Source: Paracoccus yeei ATCC BAA-599
Lineage (GTDB): Bacteria > Pseudomonadota > Alphaproteobacteria > Rhodobacterales > Rhodobacteraceae
Reading direction: 5' to 3'
NCBI RefSeq assembly: GCF_000622145.1
Contig: NZ_JHWH01000007.1
Span: forward strand, 62,001 to 126,000
DNA: 64,000 nucleotides
The notes beneath the pieces were generated by a model. The model had not been told where the DNA came from. It searched no databases and saw nothing but the letters and a program-made list of their open reading frames with translations. This document shows, piece by piece, positions 37,206 to 46,726 of this stretch. Position 1 is the first letter of the stretch. The number at the start of each line of letters is the position of its first letter. Made by a program: the position numbers and the translations under genes.

Positions 37206-38014
37206 GGGGGTCGCTGATCCTTGGCCTTGCGCTGACGGGGCTTGCGCTGCTGGCGGCGGGGCTCAGCTTCCTGTGGACGCCGGGGGACGTGACCCAGCTT
37301 GCCATCGCGGACAAGCTGCAACCGCCCTCGGGCCGGCACTGGCTGGGGACGGACCAGCTGGGCCGCGACATGCTGTCGATGGTCATGGTCGGCGCCCGGG
37401 TGTCCATCGCGGTGGCCCTGGTCGCGGTGGGCATCGGGCTGGGCCTGGGCCTGCCGCTAGGCCTTCTGGCCGCCGCCCATCCCGGCACCTGGATCGACGA
37501 GGCGGTGATGCGCGCCAATGACCTGGTCTTTGCCTTCCCAAGCCTCGTCATCGCGATCCTGATCACGGCGGCGCTGGGACCGTCCGCGCTGAACGCGATC
37601 ATCGCCATCGGCATTTTCAACGTCCCGGTCTTTGCCCGCGTGGCGCGGGGCGCGGCGCTGCCCCTCTGGACGCTGGATTACATCCGCGCCGCCCGGGTGG
37701 CGGGCAAGGGCGCGGCCCGCATCAGCCTGCAGCACGTCCTGCCCAACATCGCCCCCGTGCTGATCGTGCAGGCCACGATCCAGTTCAGCCTGGGCATCCT
37801 GGCCGAGGCGGGCCTGTCCTATGTCGGCCTTGGCGCGCAGCCCCCCACCCCCAGCTGGGGCCGCATGCTGGCCGAGGCGCAGACCCTGACCGCGCTTGCC
37901 CCCCATGTCGCCATCGTGCCGGGCCTTGCCATCATGCTGACGGTGCTGGGGCTGAACCTGCTGGGCGACGGACTGCGTGACGCGCTGGACCCCCGGCGGG
38001 AGCGCGCCCGGTGA
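37202..38014 (+). CDS. Peptide-type ABC transporter permease (DppC-like)
   Basis: A 270-residue inner membrane permease. HWLGTDQLGRDMLSMVMVGA is the DppC/OppC hallmark, followed by six helices and the EAA loop RAARVAGKGAARISLQHVL. Start overlaps the upstream stop and its own stop overlaps the next GTG start, each by four bases. It pairs with the DppB-like permease to form the pore. Confidence 0.93.
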   Translation: MRGSLILGLALTGLALLAAGLSFLWTPGDVTQLAIADKLQPPSGRHWLGTDQLGRDMLSMVMVGARVSIAVALVAVGIGLGLGLPLGLLAAAHPGTWIDEAVMRANDLVFAFPSLVIAILITAALGPSALNAIIAIGIFNVPVFARVARGAALPLWTLDYIRAARVAGKGAARISLQHVLPNIAPVLIVQATIQFSLGILAEAGLSYVGLGAQPPTPSWGRMLAEAQTLTALAPHVAIVPGLAIMLTVLGLNLLGDGLRDALDPRRERAR

Positions 38015-39591
38015 TCCGGGTCCGAAACCTGGGCGTCACGCTGGGCGGGCAGGCGCTGCTGCAGGGCCTGGACTTGGACCTGGCGCCGGGACGGATCACG
38101 GCGCTCGTCGGCGAAAGCGGCTCGGGCAAGTCGCTGGCGGCACTGGCGATGATCGGCCTTTTGCCCCGCGGCATGACGCCCGAGGGCCGGGTCGAGATCG
38201 ACGGCCAGGACATCCTTCCCCTGCCCGAACGCGCGCTGTGCCGCATCCGGGGCCGGCGCATCGGCATGGTCTTTCAGGAACCCATGACCGCGCTGAACCC
38301 GCTGATGACCATCGGCGACCAGGTCGCCGAGACGCTGCGCCTGCACCTGGGCCTGCATCGCGACAAGGCGCTGGAGAAGGCCCGGCTGACGCTGGACCGC
38401 GTGGGCATGCCCGGTCCCCGCTTTCCGCTGACGCTCTATCCGCACGAACTGTCGGGCGGACAGCGCCAGCGCGTCGCCATCGCGCTGGCCATCGCGCTGC
38501 GCCCCGACCTGCTGATCGCGGACGAGCCGACCACCGCGCTGGACGTGACGACCCAGGCGCGCATCCTGGACCTGATGGCCGGGCTGGTGCGGGACCAGGG
38601 CATGGGGCTGCTGCTGATCACCCATGATCTGGCCGTGGTCCAGGGACTGGCGCAGGACATCGCCGTGCTGGAACGCGGCCAGCTGGTCGAAACCGCCCCG
38701 GCGGCCGATTTCTTTGCCGGTCCCCGGCAGCGCTATTCCCGCGAACTGCTGGCGGCGGCCGCCCATCAGCCGCGGTTGGTGCTGACCCAGCCCGGCCCCC
38801 GGCCCCTGCTGGAGGTCCGGGACGTGGTGCGCGACTATGCCCTGCCCCGCGCCGGGCTGCGCGCCAGCGGGCCGGGCCGCCTTCGGGCCGTGGACGGGGC
38901 CAGCCTGACCGTGCTCGAGCGCGAATCCGTAGGGCTGGTCGGCGAATCCGGCTGCGGCAAATCCACGCTGGCCCGCGCCATCCTGGGCCTCGAACCCGTG
39001 CAGGGCGGCCGCATCCTGCTGGACGGCCAGCCCGTCTCGCCCCGCATGCCCAACGCGCTGCGCGCCCGTGTCCAGGTGGTCCTGCAGGACCCGTTCGGCA
39101 GTTTCGACCCGCGCTGGCGCGTCGAGCGTCTGGTGGCCGAGCCCTTTCACCTGACCGGCCGCCCCCCCGACTGGCGCGAGCAGGTGGCCGAGGCGCTGTT
39201 CGACGTGGGCATCCCGGGCGATGCCATGCGCCGGCGGATCCACCAGTTTTCCGGTGGCCAGCGCCAGCGGATCGCGCTGGCCCGGGCGCTGATCATCCGG
39301 CCCAGCCTGATCGTGCTGGACGAGGCGGTCAGCGCGCTGGATGTCCGCGTCCGCGCCCAGGTGCTTGACCTGCTGGTGCGGCTGCGCGTGCGCCACGGCC
39401 TGTCCTATCTGTTCATCGGCCACGACCTGGCGGTGGTGCGCCAGATCACCGACAGGGTTCATGTGATGCGGCAGGGACAGATCGTGGAAAGCGGTCCGAC
39501 CACGACGGTGCTGGACCGGCCCGCCCATCCCCATACCCGCGAACTGCTGGCCGCGACGCCGCGTCTCGTGACGCAGGCCGTTCACGGATAG
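38011..39591 (+). CDS. Fused double ATPase of peptide ABC transporter (DppD-DppF type)
   Basis: A 526-residue protein with two ABC ATPase domains in one chain. Domain one has Walker A GESGSGKS at residues 34-41, signature LSGGQRQR and Walker [13 protein letters not shown]. Domain two has GESGCGKS near 311-318, signature FSGGQRQR and [12 protein letters not shown]. It replaces the usual separate DppD and DppF. The GTG start at 38011 overlaps the upstream stop. In domain two the Walker B Pro of DEP is replaced by Ala, as often seen in DppF-type domains. Confidence 0.94.
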   Translation: MIRVRNLGVTLGGQALLQGLDLDLAPGRITALVGESGSGKSLAALAMIGLLPRGMTPEGRVEIDGQDILPLPERALCRIRGRRIGMVFQEPMTALNPLMTIGDQVAETLRLHLGLHRDKALEKARLTLDRVGMPGPRFPLTLYPHELSGGQRQRVAIALAIALRPDLLIADEPTTALDVTTQARILDLMAGLVRDQGMGLLLITHDLAVVQGLAQDIAVLERGQLVETAPAADFFAGPRQRYSRELLAAAAHQPRLVLTQPGPRPLLEVRDVVRDYALPRAGLRASGPGRLRAVDGASLTVLERESVGLVGESGCGKSTLARAILGLEPVQGGRILLDGQPVSPRMPNALRARVQVVLQDPFGSFDPRWRVERLVAEPFHLTGRPPDWREQVAEALFDVGIPGDAMRRRIHQFSGGQRQRIALARALIIRPSLIVLDEAVSALDVRVRAQVLDLLVRLRVRHGLSYLFIGHDLAVVRQITDRVHVMRQGQIVESGPTTTVLDRPAHPHTRELLAATPRLVTQAVHG

Positions 39592-39662
39592 GTCAGACCA
39601 CTTGCGGTTTCCCCCGCTTGCCCGTAACTGACCCGGCTTTCGAAGACGAAAAGGCGCCATGG

Positions 39663-39887
39663 ATGAAAGACCTGCCCGATCCGGGGATTTTTTCCCCAGC
39701 CCGCCCGCTCGCCCGGTCGCGTGCCGGAGCGCTGATCGACCAGTGCCTGGCGGCCCAGACCGTGGCCCTGCCGGGGGCACCCGAAGGCGTCAGGCCGGCC
39801 ATGGCCGAATCACCCCTGCCGATTCGCCGGCCGCGGCCCGACCCGCGCGGCACCCCGCCCGCGCCGACAGCGCGCCGCCGCGACTAG
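39663..39887 (+). CDS. Doubtful small hypothetical protein
   Basis: A 74-codon frame starting MKDLPDPGIFSPARPLARS with AAAAGG eight bases upstream. The first ~45 residues look plausible as protein; the end is Arg/Pro-rich (RRPRPDPRGTPP) and could be noise in high-GC DNA. A TTG start at 39618 is an alternative. No family recognised. Confidence 0.35.
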   Translation: MKDLPDPGIFSPARPLARSRAGALIDQCLAAQTVALPGAPEGVRPAMAESPLPIRRPRPDPRGTPPAPTARRRD

Positions 39888-40011
39888 GCCCGGCGCGACG
39901 GTCGGGCGACGGCTTCGGGCAGGATGCGGCATCCTGTCGCAGGCCATTGTAACCGACAAATCAACGTTCTATGACAATCGCCCTGCGGGGCGGCGAACAC
40001 CCGGCGGGACC

Positions 40012-40043
40012 AAAAACAACAGGCCCTGCTTGCGCAAGGCCTG
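40012..40043 (-). terminator. Intrinsic terminator of mcl1
   Basis: Read on the minus strand, a 10-bp stem with one mismatch (arms 40020-40029 and 40034-40043, loop TTGC on the plus strand) is followed by GTTGTTTTT. It lies 63 bases after the mcl1 stop. Confidence 0.75.
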
Positions 40044-40106
40044 CTGCTCCTCCCCTGGCATGGCGGCCAAGCCTCCCCGAATGGCCGCCCAGGTATTCCG
40101 TGGCGA

Positions 40107-41063
40107 TCAGGCGCTGATCAACTCTGCCTGCCGCACGATCACTTGTGCCTGACGGATGGACGCTATGTCAACCAGTCTACCCTTGTACACCGTGGCGCCG
40201 GCCCCGGATGACCGGGCGTCCTCCATCGCAGCCAGGATCTCGCGCGCCTCGGTCACGGCCTTGTCGCTGGGCGAAAACACCTCGTTCGCCAGCGCGACCT
40301 GCTTGGGATGGATCGCCCATTTCCCGACCATGCCCAGCGTGGCCGACCGCAGCGCCTGCGCGCGGAACCCGTCGTCGTCGCTGAAATCGCCGAAGGGACC
40401 ATCGACCGGCAGGACGCCATGGGTGCGGCAGGCCGCGACGATGGCGGCCTGCGCCCAATGCCAGGGGTCCGACCAATAGCGTGCCCCCTCATGCGCCATG
40501 TAATAGTTTTCCTGCGTGCCGCCGATGCCGGTGGTCGCCATCCCCATGCTGGCCGCGAAATCGGCCGCCCCCAGGCTCATCGCCTGCAGGCGCGGGCTGC
40601 TGGCGGCGATCTCCTCGACGTGGCTGATGCCGGCGGCGGATTCGATGATGACCTCCAGCCCGATGCGCTTTTGCCGCCCCTTGGCGGCCTCGACGGCGGT
40701 GACAAGGGCGTCCACGGCATAGACATCGGCGGCATTGCCGACCTTGGGGATCATGATCTGGTCCAGCCGCTCACCCGCCTGTTCCAGCAGGTCCACCACG
40801 TCGCGATACCAGAAGGGCGTGTCCAGCCCGTTGATCCGCACCGACAGCGTCTTGGCCCCCCAGTCCACGTCGCCGATGGCCTGGATCACATTGCGCCGCG
40901 CCTGCTCCTTGTCGTCGGGCGAGACGGAATCCTCAAGGTCGAGGTTGATGACATCGGCCGCCGAGGCAGCCATCTTTTCGAACAGCGCCGGGCGCGAGCC
41001 CGGGCCGAACAATTGGCAGCGGTTCAGGCGCGCGGGGGGGCTTGGCTGGATACGGAAGGACAT
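40107..41063 (-). CDS. mcl1: L-malyl-CoA/beta-methylmalyl-CoA lyase
   Basis: A 318-residue CitE-like aldolase. RCQLFGPGSRPALFEKMAAS and ADVINLDLEDSV match Mcl1 of Rhodobacter closely, with the Asp/Glu metal ligands in LDLEDSV and IGLEVIIESAAGI. The enzyme cleaves malyl-CoA and beta-methylmalyl-CoA in the ethylmalonyl-CoA pathway or glyoxylate metabolism. ATG 41063 has AAAGGG seven bases upstream; a GTG six bases earlier is not needed. It diverges from the D-amino acid aminotransferase gene. Confidence 0.93.
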   Translation of the reverse strand: MSFRIQPSPPARLNRCQLFGPGSRPALFEKMAASAADVINLDLEDSVSPDDKEQARRNVIQAIGDVDWGAKTLSVRINGLDTPFWYRDVVDLLEQAGERLDQIMIPKVGNAADVYAVDALVTAVEAAKGRQKRIGLEVIIESAAGISHVEEIAASSPRLQAMSLGAADFAASMGMATTGIGGTQENYYMAHEGARYWSDPWHWAQAAIVAACRTHGVLPVDGPFGDFSDDDGFRAQALRSATLGMVGKWAIHPKQVALANEVFSPSDKAVTEAREILAAMEDARSSGAGATVYKGRLVDIASIRQAQVIVRQAELISA

Positions 41064-41124
41064 CGGCACCCTTTCGGCAATGATGTTTCAATCTCTATAT
41101 GCAAATGGATAGATAATTGCTGCG

Positions 41125-41154
41125 TCTGCATCAAGCCCATTCTGCATCTGCATC
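41125..41154. repeat. Three TCTGCATC direct repeats in the mcl1/aminotransferase control region
   Basis: TCTGCATC occurs at 41125-41132, 41141-41148 and 41147-41154 (the last two overlap by two bases). The site lies 62 bases before the mcl1 start and 70 before the aminotransferase start, so a regulator could act on both genes. No known regulator site was matched. Confidence 0.45.
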
Positions 41155-41223
41155 CCAAGCGGCGCTTGACGCCCCGGCCCTTTCGGCGCAGGACGCCCCA
41201 AACCCCTGCGAAAGGAGATCAGG

Positions 41224-42084
41224 ATGACCCGCACCGTCTATCTCAATGGCGACTACCTGCCCGAGGCCGAGGCCAAGGTCTCGATCTTCGACCGCGGCTT
41301 CGTCATGGCCGATGGGGTCTACGAGGTGACCAGCGTGCTGCAAGGCAAGCTCCTGGACTTTCCCGGCCACCTGGCGCGGCTCTCGCGCTCGCTCACGGAA
41401 CTGGGCATGGGCAACCCGCTGTCGGACGAGGAATGGCTGGCGATCCACCGCAAGCTGGTGGACCTGAACGGCATCGACGAAGGCATCATCTATCTGCAGG
41501 TGACGCGCGGCAATGCGGGCGACCGCGACTTTGCCTTCCCGCCCCAGGACACGCCCCAGACGGTGGTGCTGTTCACCCAGTCCAAGCCGGGCCTCGCCGA
41601 CAATCCGCAGGCCAGGACCGGGCTGCGCGTGATCTCGGTTCCCGACCTGCGCTGGTCGCGGCGCGACATCAAGACGGTGCAGCTCCTCTATCCCTCGATG
41701 GCCAAGATGGAGGCCAAGGCCCAGGGCGCCGACGACGCCTGGCTGGTCGAGGACGGCTTCGTGACCGAGGGCACCTCGAACAACACCTATATCGTCAAGG
41801 ACGGCAAGATCGTCACCCGCGGTCTGTCCCAGGACATCCTGCACGGCATCACCCGCGCCTCGCTGCTGCGCTATGCGGCCGAGGCGCAGATGCAGATCGA
41901 GGAGCGCCCCTTCACCATCGCCGAGGCGCAGGCGGCGGACGAGGCCTTCTTCACCTCGGCCTCGGCCTTCGTGCTGCCGGTGGTGGAAATCGACGGGGTG
42001 AAGCTGGGCAGCGGCACGCCGGGCCCCGTCGCAACCCGGCTGCGCGAGCTTTATCTCGAGGAATCGCTGAAATCGGCGATGTGA
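41224..42084 (+). CDS. dat: D-amino acid aminotransferase
   Basis: A 286-residue PLP enzyme of fold type IV. VSIFDRGFVMADGVYEV at the N-terminus, the PLP Lys in RRDIKTVQLLYPSM, and EGTSNNTYIV are typical of D-alanine transaminase, which interconverts D-alanine and D-glutamate. Aminodeoxychorismate lyase and branched-chain enzymes share the fold, but the D-amino acid type fits better. A strong AAAGGAG precedes the ATG. A terminator hairpin follows the stop. Confidence 0.9.
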   Translation: MTRTVYLNGDYLPEAEAKVSIFDRGFVMADGVYEVTSVLQGKLLDFPGHLARLSRSLTELGMGNPLSDEEWLAIHRKLVDLNGIDEGIIYLQVTRGNAGDRDFAFPPQDTPQTVVLFTQSKPGLADNPQARTGLRVISVPDLRWSRRDIKTVQLLYPSMAKMEAKAQGADDAWLVEDGFVTEGTSNNTYIVKDGKIVTRGLSQDILHGITRASLLRYAAEAQMQIEERPFTIAEAQAADEAFFTSASAFVLPVVEIDGVKLGSGTPGPVATRLRELYLEESLKSAM

Positions 42085-42092
42085 CAGGACCA

Positions 42093-42113
42093 GGGGCGCC
42101 CGTGCGGCGCCCC
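42093..42113. terminator. Bidirectional hairpin between convergent genes
   Basis: Perfect 8-bp arms GGGGCGCC (42093-42100) and GGCGCCCC (42106-42113) with a five-base loop sit in the 37-base gap between the aminotransferase and RTX-repeat genes. T runs are poor on both sides, so its strength is uncertain. Confidence 0.5.
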
Positions 42114-42121
42114 TTCCCGTA

Positions 42122-42964
42122 TCAGCCCGAGACCGCCTCTCGCACCAGGGTGACGGTGCCCACATCCGCGACCAGCGTGTCGCGCAGCACGGCCAGGACC
42201 CTGCCGTCCACGACCAGCTGCACGTTGCTGCCGTCCTGCACCAGCTCATAATCCTCGGCGCCGGTGTAATCCTCGGCCAGGGTAACGGTCAGGCTGTCCG
42301 AACCGTCATAGGTCACGTCCGCGGCGCCGCCGGCATCGCTGCGCAGCATGATCAGGTCGCTGCCGTCCCCGCCGTCCACCAGGTCGTTGCCGCCGGCGTG
42401 GATCGTGTCGTCGCCGTCCCCGCCCAGCAGCGTGTCCCGCGCATCCGCCGTGGAATCGTCGGCCGACAGGATCAGGTCGTCCCCGTTCTCGCCGTCGATA
42501 TGGGCGGTGCCGCCGTTGTCGGTGATGCTGTCGTCGCCATCGCCGCCGGTGATCGAATGGTTGCCCAGGTTCGTCGTGATGGTGTCGTCGCCCGAGCCCC
42601 CGTCGATGGTGTCGTCGCCTTCGTCCGCACCCAGGTCCAGCGCGCCATAGACATCGCTGTCCCCGCCCAGAAAGACCTTGTCGTCGCCCGCATCGGCGCT
42701 GACGGTATCCGAGCCGTAGCCGGTCCAGATCCAGTCGTCGCCTGCGCCCCCGGATACGGAATCGTCGCCGGCAAAGGATTGGACCGCATCGTCCTCCGCC
42801 GTGCCGACGATGGTGTCGGCCTCGTCGGTGCCCTCGATGACGTCGCGCCCGCCAAAGGGATCGCCCGGCGCCTCGGGGCCTTCGTCATCGTCGTTGCTGG
42901 ACACGAGCGAGCCGATGCCGGCCAGCCCAAGAACGCCCAGCAGCAGGAAAATGGTCTGGTTCAT
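42122..42964 (-). CDS. Membrane-anchored RTX-like calcium-binding repeat protein
   Basis: A 280-residue, very acidic protein. Residues 1-22 (MNQTIFLLLGVLGLAGIGSL) form a membrane anchor or uncleaved signal, then a DDDEGPEAPGDP linker and about ten degenerate RTX repeats of the type GGSGDDTI up to about residue 215. A beta-rich C-terminal domain of ~60 residues (ADVTYDGSDSLTV...) ends the protein. Unlike the other two RTX proteins here it has an N-terminal hydrophobic segment, so it would use Sec rather than type I export. Function unknown. Confidence 0.75.
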   Translation of the reverse strand: MNQTIFLLLGVLGLAGIGSLVSSNDDDEGPEAPGDPFGGRDVIEGTDEADTIVGTAEDDAVQSFAGDDSVSGGAGDDWIWTGYGSDTVSADAGDDKVFLGGDSDVYGALDLGADEGDDTIDGGSGDDTITTNLGNHSITGGDGDDSITDNGGTAHIDGENGDDLILSADDSTADARDTLLGGDGDDTIHAGGNDLVDGGDGSDLIMLRSDAGGAADVTYDGSDSLTVTLAEDYTGAEDYELVQDGSNVQLVVDGRVLAVLRDTLVADVGTVTLVREAVSG

Positions 42965-43040
42965 CCGCAGCCTCCAAGGTCTTTCGCGCGACCATAGCCC
43001 GCCGCCCTGCCGCCGGGCAACTGCCTGCGCCTTCGCCGGC

Positions 43041-43114
43041 TTCTTTCTTGTGGAAATATCCCGCAGGGGGAGGCCGCCGCATGGCGGCGGGCGGGGGACG
43101 CGAAGTCCCCCCGC
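43041..43114 (-). terminator. 3'-UTR terminator element behind bztD (repeat copy 2)
   Basis: After the bztD stop come a GGGGGAC/GTCCCCC hairpin (43093-43099, 43105-43111) and a GCCGCC/GGCGGC hairpin (43073-43078, 43083-43088), then on the minus strand CGGGATATTT, CC, ACAAGAAAGAA. This tail is identical to that behind serC except for two bases. Confidence 0.6.
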
Positions 43115-43127
43115 GGCGGTGCCGCGT

Positions 43128-43904
43128 TCAATGCCCCAGGATCTGGCTCAGGAACAGCTTGGTGCGCTCGCTCTGGGGGTTGTTGAAGAACTCGCGCGGG
43201 GTGTTCTGCTCGACGATCTGGCCCTGGTCCATGAAGATCACGCGATGCGCGACGGCCTGGGCAAAGCCCATTTCATGAGTCACGCACAGCATGGTCATCC
43301 CCTCCTCGGCCAGTTCGATCATCGTGTCCAGCACCTCCTTGATCATCTCGGGGTCGAGCGCCGAGGTCGGCTCGTCGAACAGCATGATGCGCGGCTTCAT
43401 GCACAGCGACCGGGCGATCGCCACGCGCTGCTGCTGGCCGCCCGACAACTGGCCCGGGTACTTGTGCGCCTGGTCGGGGATCTTGACCTTGGTCAGGAAA
43501 TGCATGGCCGTTTCCTCGGCCTCGCGCCGAGGGATCTTGCGCACCCAGATCGGGGCCAGGGTGCAGTTCTCCAGGATGGTCAGGTGCGGGAACAGGTTGA
43601 AGTGCTGGAACACCATGCCGACCTCGGAGCGCACCTTGTCGATGTTCTTCAGGTCGTTGGTCAGTTCGGTCCCGTCCACGATGATCTGGCCGGACTGGTG
43701 CTCTTCCAGCCGGTTGATGCAGCGGATCAGCGTGGATTTGCCCGAGCCCGAGGGCCCGGCGATCACGATGCGCTCGCCCCGCGCGACGCTCAGGTCGATG
43801 TCGCGCAGGACATGGAAGGTGCCGTACCACTTGTTCAGCCGGACGATCTCGATCGCGGGGCCGCCAAGCTGGGACTGCGACTGGGTCTGGGATTGGGTCT
43901 GCAT
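43128..43904 (-). CDS. bztD: ATP-binding protein of glutamate/glutamine/aspartate/asparagine transporter
   Basis: A 258-residue polar amino acid ABC ATPase. Walker [10 protein letters not shown] near residues 53-61, signature LSGGQQQR and Walker [15 protein letters not shown] are complete. It is the last gene of bztABCD, ten bases after bztC. An odd feature is the N-terminal [12 protein letters not shown] run, a short Gln/Thr/Ser repeat not needed for the fold. GAGGAG precedes the ATG. Confidence 0.93.
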   Translation of the reverse strand: MQTQSQTQSQSQLGGPAIEIVRLNKWYGTFHVLRDIDLSVARGERIVIAGPSGSGKSTLIRCINRLEEHQSGQIIVDGTELTNDLKNIDKVRSEVGMVFQHFNLFPHLTILENCTLAPIWVRKIPRREAEETAMHFLTKVKIPDQAHKYPGQLSGGQQQRVAIARSLCMKPRIMLFDEPTSALDPEMIKEVLDTMIELAEEGMTMLCVTHEMGFAQAVAHRVIFMDQGQIVEQNTPREFFNNPQSERTKLFLSQILGH

Positions 43905-43914
43905 GGGATGCTCC

Positions 43915-45366
43915 TCAGCGATGGTCGCGCTTCAGCCGGCGTTCCAGATACATCGAGTAACGCGACATGCCGAAGCAGAGGATGAAGAAGATCGCGCCGA
44001 CGAAGATATAGGGCTCCCAATAGGCGCCCTTCCATTCGAAGCTGGCGCGGATGGTGTCGGACATGGCCTTCAGGGGATCGAACAGGCCGACGAAGACCAC
44101 CAGCGTGGTGTCCTTGAACATGCCGATGAAGGTCGACACGATGCCGGGGATCGAGATCTTCAGCGCCTGCGGCAGCACGATCAGCCGCTGCGCCTTCCAA
44201 TAGTCCAGCCCCAGCGCGTCGGCGGCCTCGTACTGGCCCCTGGGCAGGGCGGCAAGGCCCCCGCGGATCACCTCGGCCATATAGGCGGATGCAAACAGCG
44301 TCACCATGATGATGACCCGCAGGATGATGTCGAAGCTGGTGCCCGGCGGCAGGAAGTAGTTGAGCAGCAGCGAGGCCACGAACAGCAGCGTGATCAGCGG
44401 CACGCCGCGGATGAACTCGATGAACATGACCGCGAACATCTTGACGACCGGCAGGTCGGACCGCCGCGCCAGGGCCAGGATGATCCCCAGCGGCAAGGAC
44501 AGCGCGATGCCCGAGACGCCGATGGTGATCGACAGCACGAAGCCGCCGAACTGGTCGGAACTGACCGGCTGCAGCCGCAGCGGCACCAGCCCGGCCAGCG
44601 CCTGCGCCACCGGGCCCGACAGCCAGAGCCACCAGACGACCGCCGCCGCCACCGCCGCGAAAAAGGCGAACATGCCGAACCGCGCCAGGGCCCGCCAGAC
44701 GGCAAAGCCCAGGCCGAAGCCCGCCAGCGCCATCGCCGGCCCCCAAAGCGAGCCGCCCCACAGCAGCCAGACGGCGGCAAAGGGATAGACGCAGCTTGCC
44801 AGCAGCGCCCAGGCCGGCCGCGTCTCGATCAGAAGCGCCCAGGCCAGCATCAGGACTGCCATGCCGGCCAGCGCCGCGGCGGGGGCGCCGAGGATCCAGG
44901 CGATGACGAAGCTCAGCACGACAGCCAGGCCCACGACCGTCCAGCGCGCCCGCCGGCTGTCGGAAAACAGCACCGGCGCCAAGGCCAGGAACAGCAGCCC
45001 GAAGGCCAGCACCGGCCGCCAGTACAGCGCCGGCGGATAGAAGCCGAAGACGAACTGGTTCCAGCGGTGCTTGATCAGCGCAAAGCAGGCGCCGTGGGCA
45101 TCGGGTCCCCAGGTTTCGGCGATGATCCGGCGGCAGTCGGCCATGCCCTCGGCGTTCCAGACCGAATGGGACAGCCAGGGACCGACGGTGCTGACGACCA
45201 GCCAGACGATCCCCAGCCCGAGCACTGTCAGGACGATGTTCAGCGGGCCCGAGAACAGGTTCTCGCGCAGCCACTTGATGACTCCCCGCTCGGCCACCGG
45301 GGGCGGCGCCGGCGGCAGCATCGTGTCGCGCACGAAGGCCGCGGTCTGGGCGTGGGTCTCGCTCAT
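43915..45366 (-). CDS. bztC: Amino acid ABC transporter permease (BztC/AapM type)
   Basis: A 483-residue inner membrane protein. The long N-terminal part with several extra helices is typical of BztC/AapM and unlike the short HisM-type permeases. The C-terminal half has the conserved [15 protein letters not shown] segment and the EAA loop [18 protein letters not shown]. It pairs with BztB. GAAGGAG precedes the ATG; one base separates it from the bztB stop. Confidence 0.92.
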   Translation of the reverse strand: MSETHAQTAAFVRDTMLPPAPPPVAERGVIKWLRENLFSGPLNIVLTVLGLGIVWLVVSTVGPWLSHSVWNAEGMADCRRIIAETWGPDAHGACFALIKHRWNQFVFGFYPPALYWRPVLAFGLLFLALAPVLFSDSRRARWTVVGLAVVLSFVIAWILGAPAAALAGMAVLMLAWALLIETRPAWALLASCVYPFAAVWLLWGGSLWGPAMALAGFGLGFAVWRALARFGMFAFFAAVAAAVVWWLWLSGPVAQALAGLVPLRLQPVSSDQFGGFVLSITIGVSGIALSLPLGIILALARRSDLPVVKMFAVMFIEFIRGVPLITLLFVASLLLNYFLPPGTSFDIILRVIIMVTLFASAYMAEVIRGGLAALPRGQYEAADALGLDYWKAQRLIVLPQALKISIPGIVSTFIGMFKDTTLVVFVGLFDPLKAMSDTIRASFEWKGAYWEPYIFVGAIFFILCFGMSRYSMYLERRLKRDHR

Positions 45367-45367
45367 C

Positions 45368-46621
45368 TCAACGCTCCTTCAGGCTGACGCGGGCGTTCAG
45401 GACGTTCATCCCGCCCGAGATGATCAGGCTGAGGATCAGATAGACCCCCATCAGCAGGACCATGCATTCCATCTCGCGCCCGGTCTGGTTCAGCGTGGTG
45501 CCGCCCAGCGTACCGCGCAGGTCCATGTAGCCCACGGCGATCGCCAGCGAGCTGTTCTTCATCAGGTTCAGGTATTGCGAGATCAGCGGCGGGATGATGA
45601 CCCGCAGCGCCTGCGGCAGGACGATCAGCGACATGGTGCGCCCCGGACGCAGGCCCAGGGCGAAGGCCGCCTCGCTTTGCCCGCGGCTGACGGCCAGGAT
45701 GCCCGCGCGCACGATCTCGGCGATGAAGGCCCCGGTATACAGCGTCAGCGCCAGCCACAGCACCACGAAGCTGTTGTCGAGGTTGATGCCTTCGGCAAAG
45801 TTGAAGCCGCGCAGCACCGGCGGGATCAGGTGCAGCCCGAACCACCAGGTCAGTGCCCCCAGCGGCAGGGCGAACAGCGCAAGCGTGATCCACCAGGTCG
45901 CGGGCCGCCGGCCGGTCGCGTCCTGGATGCGCTGCGCGCGCGCCCGCAGCAGATGCCGCCCGATCAGCGCGGCCAGGATCGCCAGGGCATAGATCGGGAC
46001 CGCCCAGCTGATCGCCTCGCGCCCCATCTGGATCGAGCCCGGCGGATTCGTCATGCCGATCGAGGGGATCGCGGTATAGCGGTTCGTCGGCGCCACCATG
46101 TCGAACAGGATCATGCCGGCGGCCGGATTCTCGCCCCGATAGGCGTTCGGGGGCGGCATCACCTCGGTAAAGATCGCCAGGATCACCAGGATCCACAGAA
46201 GCAGCGGGATGTTGCGGAAGATCTCGACATAGACGGTCATCAGCCGCGCGATCAGCCAGTTCGAGGACAGCCGCAGCACCCCCACCAGCACCCCCACGAC
46301 GGTGGCGGCGATGCAGCCCAGCACCGTCACCTGCAAGGTGTTCAGCAGGCCCACGACGGTCGCCCGCAGATGCGTGTCGTCCGAGGTATAGGGGATCAGC
46401 TGCTGGGGAATGTCATAGCCGGCACGCCGGAACAGAAAGTCGAAGCTGAGCGTCTTGCCCATGATGGCAAGGTTTCTCAGCGTATTGTCGATCAGCCAGC
46501 TTGCCAGCAGCATGACCCCGATGAACACCGCCGCCTGGATCGTCAGCGACCGATAGCGGCGGTCGTAAATCAGCATCGACAGACGAAAAGGCGGATTGGC
46601 CGCGCCCGGATAGGTTGCCAT
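45368..46621 (-). CDS. bztB: Amino acid ABC transporter permease (BztB/AapQ type)
   Basis: A 417-residue inner membrane protein with the VEIFRNIPLLLWILV segment and an EAA-type loop (SEAAFALGLRPGRTMSLIV). As in other Bzt/Aap systems a large periplasmic insertion lies between the first halves of the permease domain. It lies 105 bases after bztA with a stem-loop between, which would lower permease expression relative to the binding protein. Confidence 0.92.
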   Translation of the reverse strand: MATYPGAANPPFRLSMLIYDRRYRSLTIQAAVFIGVMLLASWLIDNTLRNLAIMGKTLSFDFLFRRAGYDIPQQLIPYTSDDTHLRATVVGLLNTLQVTVLGCIAATVVGVLVGVLRLSSNWLIARLMTVYVEIFRNIPLLLWILVILAIFTEVMPPPNAYRGENPAAGMILFDMVAPTNRYTAIPSIGMTNPPGSIQMGREAISWAVPIYALAILAALIGRHLLRARAQRIQDATGRRPATWWITLALFALPLGALTWWFGLHLIPPVLRGFNFAEGINLDNSFVVLWLALTLYTGAFIAEIVRAGILAVSRGQSEAAFALGLRPGRTMSLIVLPQALRVIIPPLISQYLNLMKNSSLAIAVGYMDLRGTLGGTTLNQTGREMECMVLLMGVYLILSLIISGGMNVLNARVSLKER

Positions 46622-46685
46622 ATGTTACCCCCTGTTGGCCGGCCGCCGGGTCTTGTGCCCGTATTCTTGCCGGCGTCGGAATGAA

Positions 46686-46711
46686 ACGGGCGGGGTCATG
46701 GCCCCACCCGT
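46686..46711 (-). promoter_or_regulatory. Intercistronic stem-loop between bztA and bztB
   Basis: Ten-base arms (46686-46695 and 46702-46711) pair with one G-U on the minus-strand RNA, followed by TTTCATT. Such stem-loops after binding-protein genes usually protect the upstream mRNA or cause partial termination. Confidence 0.55.
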
Positions 46712-46726
46712 CCCGTTCGGCAGCAA

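Larger units (their letters stand above)
39592..40106. other. 515-base region between the peptide transporter and mcl1
   Basis: It holds one doubtful small open frame (39663-39887), a dyad CAGGATG-CGG-CATCCTG at 39920-39936, and the mcl1 terminator at 40012-40043. No other coding signal was seen. Confidence 0.6.

Noticed and set aside
39683..39697. GGGGA-TTTTT-TCCCC hairpin as terminator of the peptide transporter operon
   Set aside because: Only five base pairs, T run lies in the loop rather than after the stem, and it is within a possible small gene.
37819..39780. 653-codon minus-strand frame opposite the fused ATPase gene
   Set aside because: The plus-strand frame has two complete ABC ATPase domains; the minus frame has none.
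43291..45387. 698-codon plus-strand frame opposite bztC and bztD
   Set aside because: Antisense to two well supported genes; Gln/His/Arg-rich with no motif.
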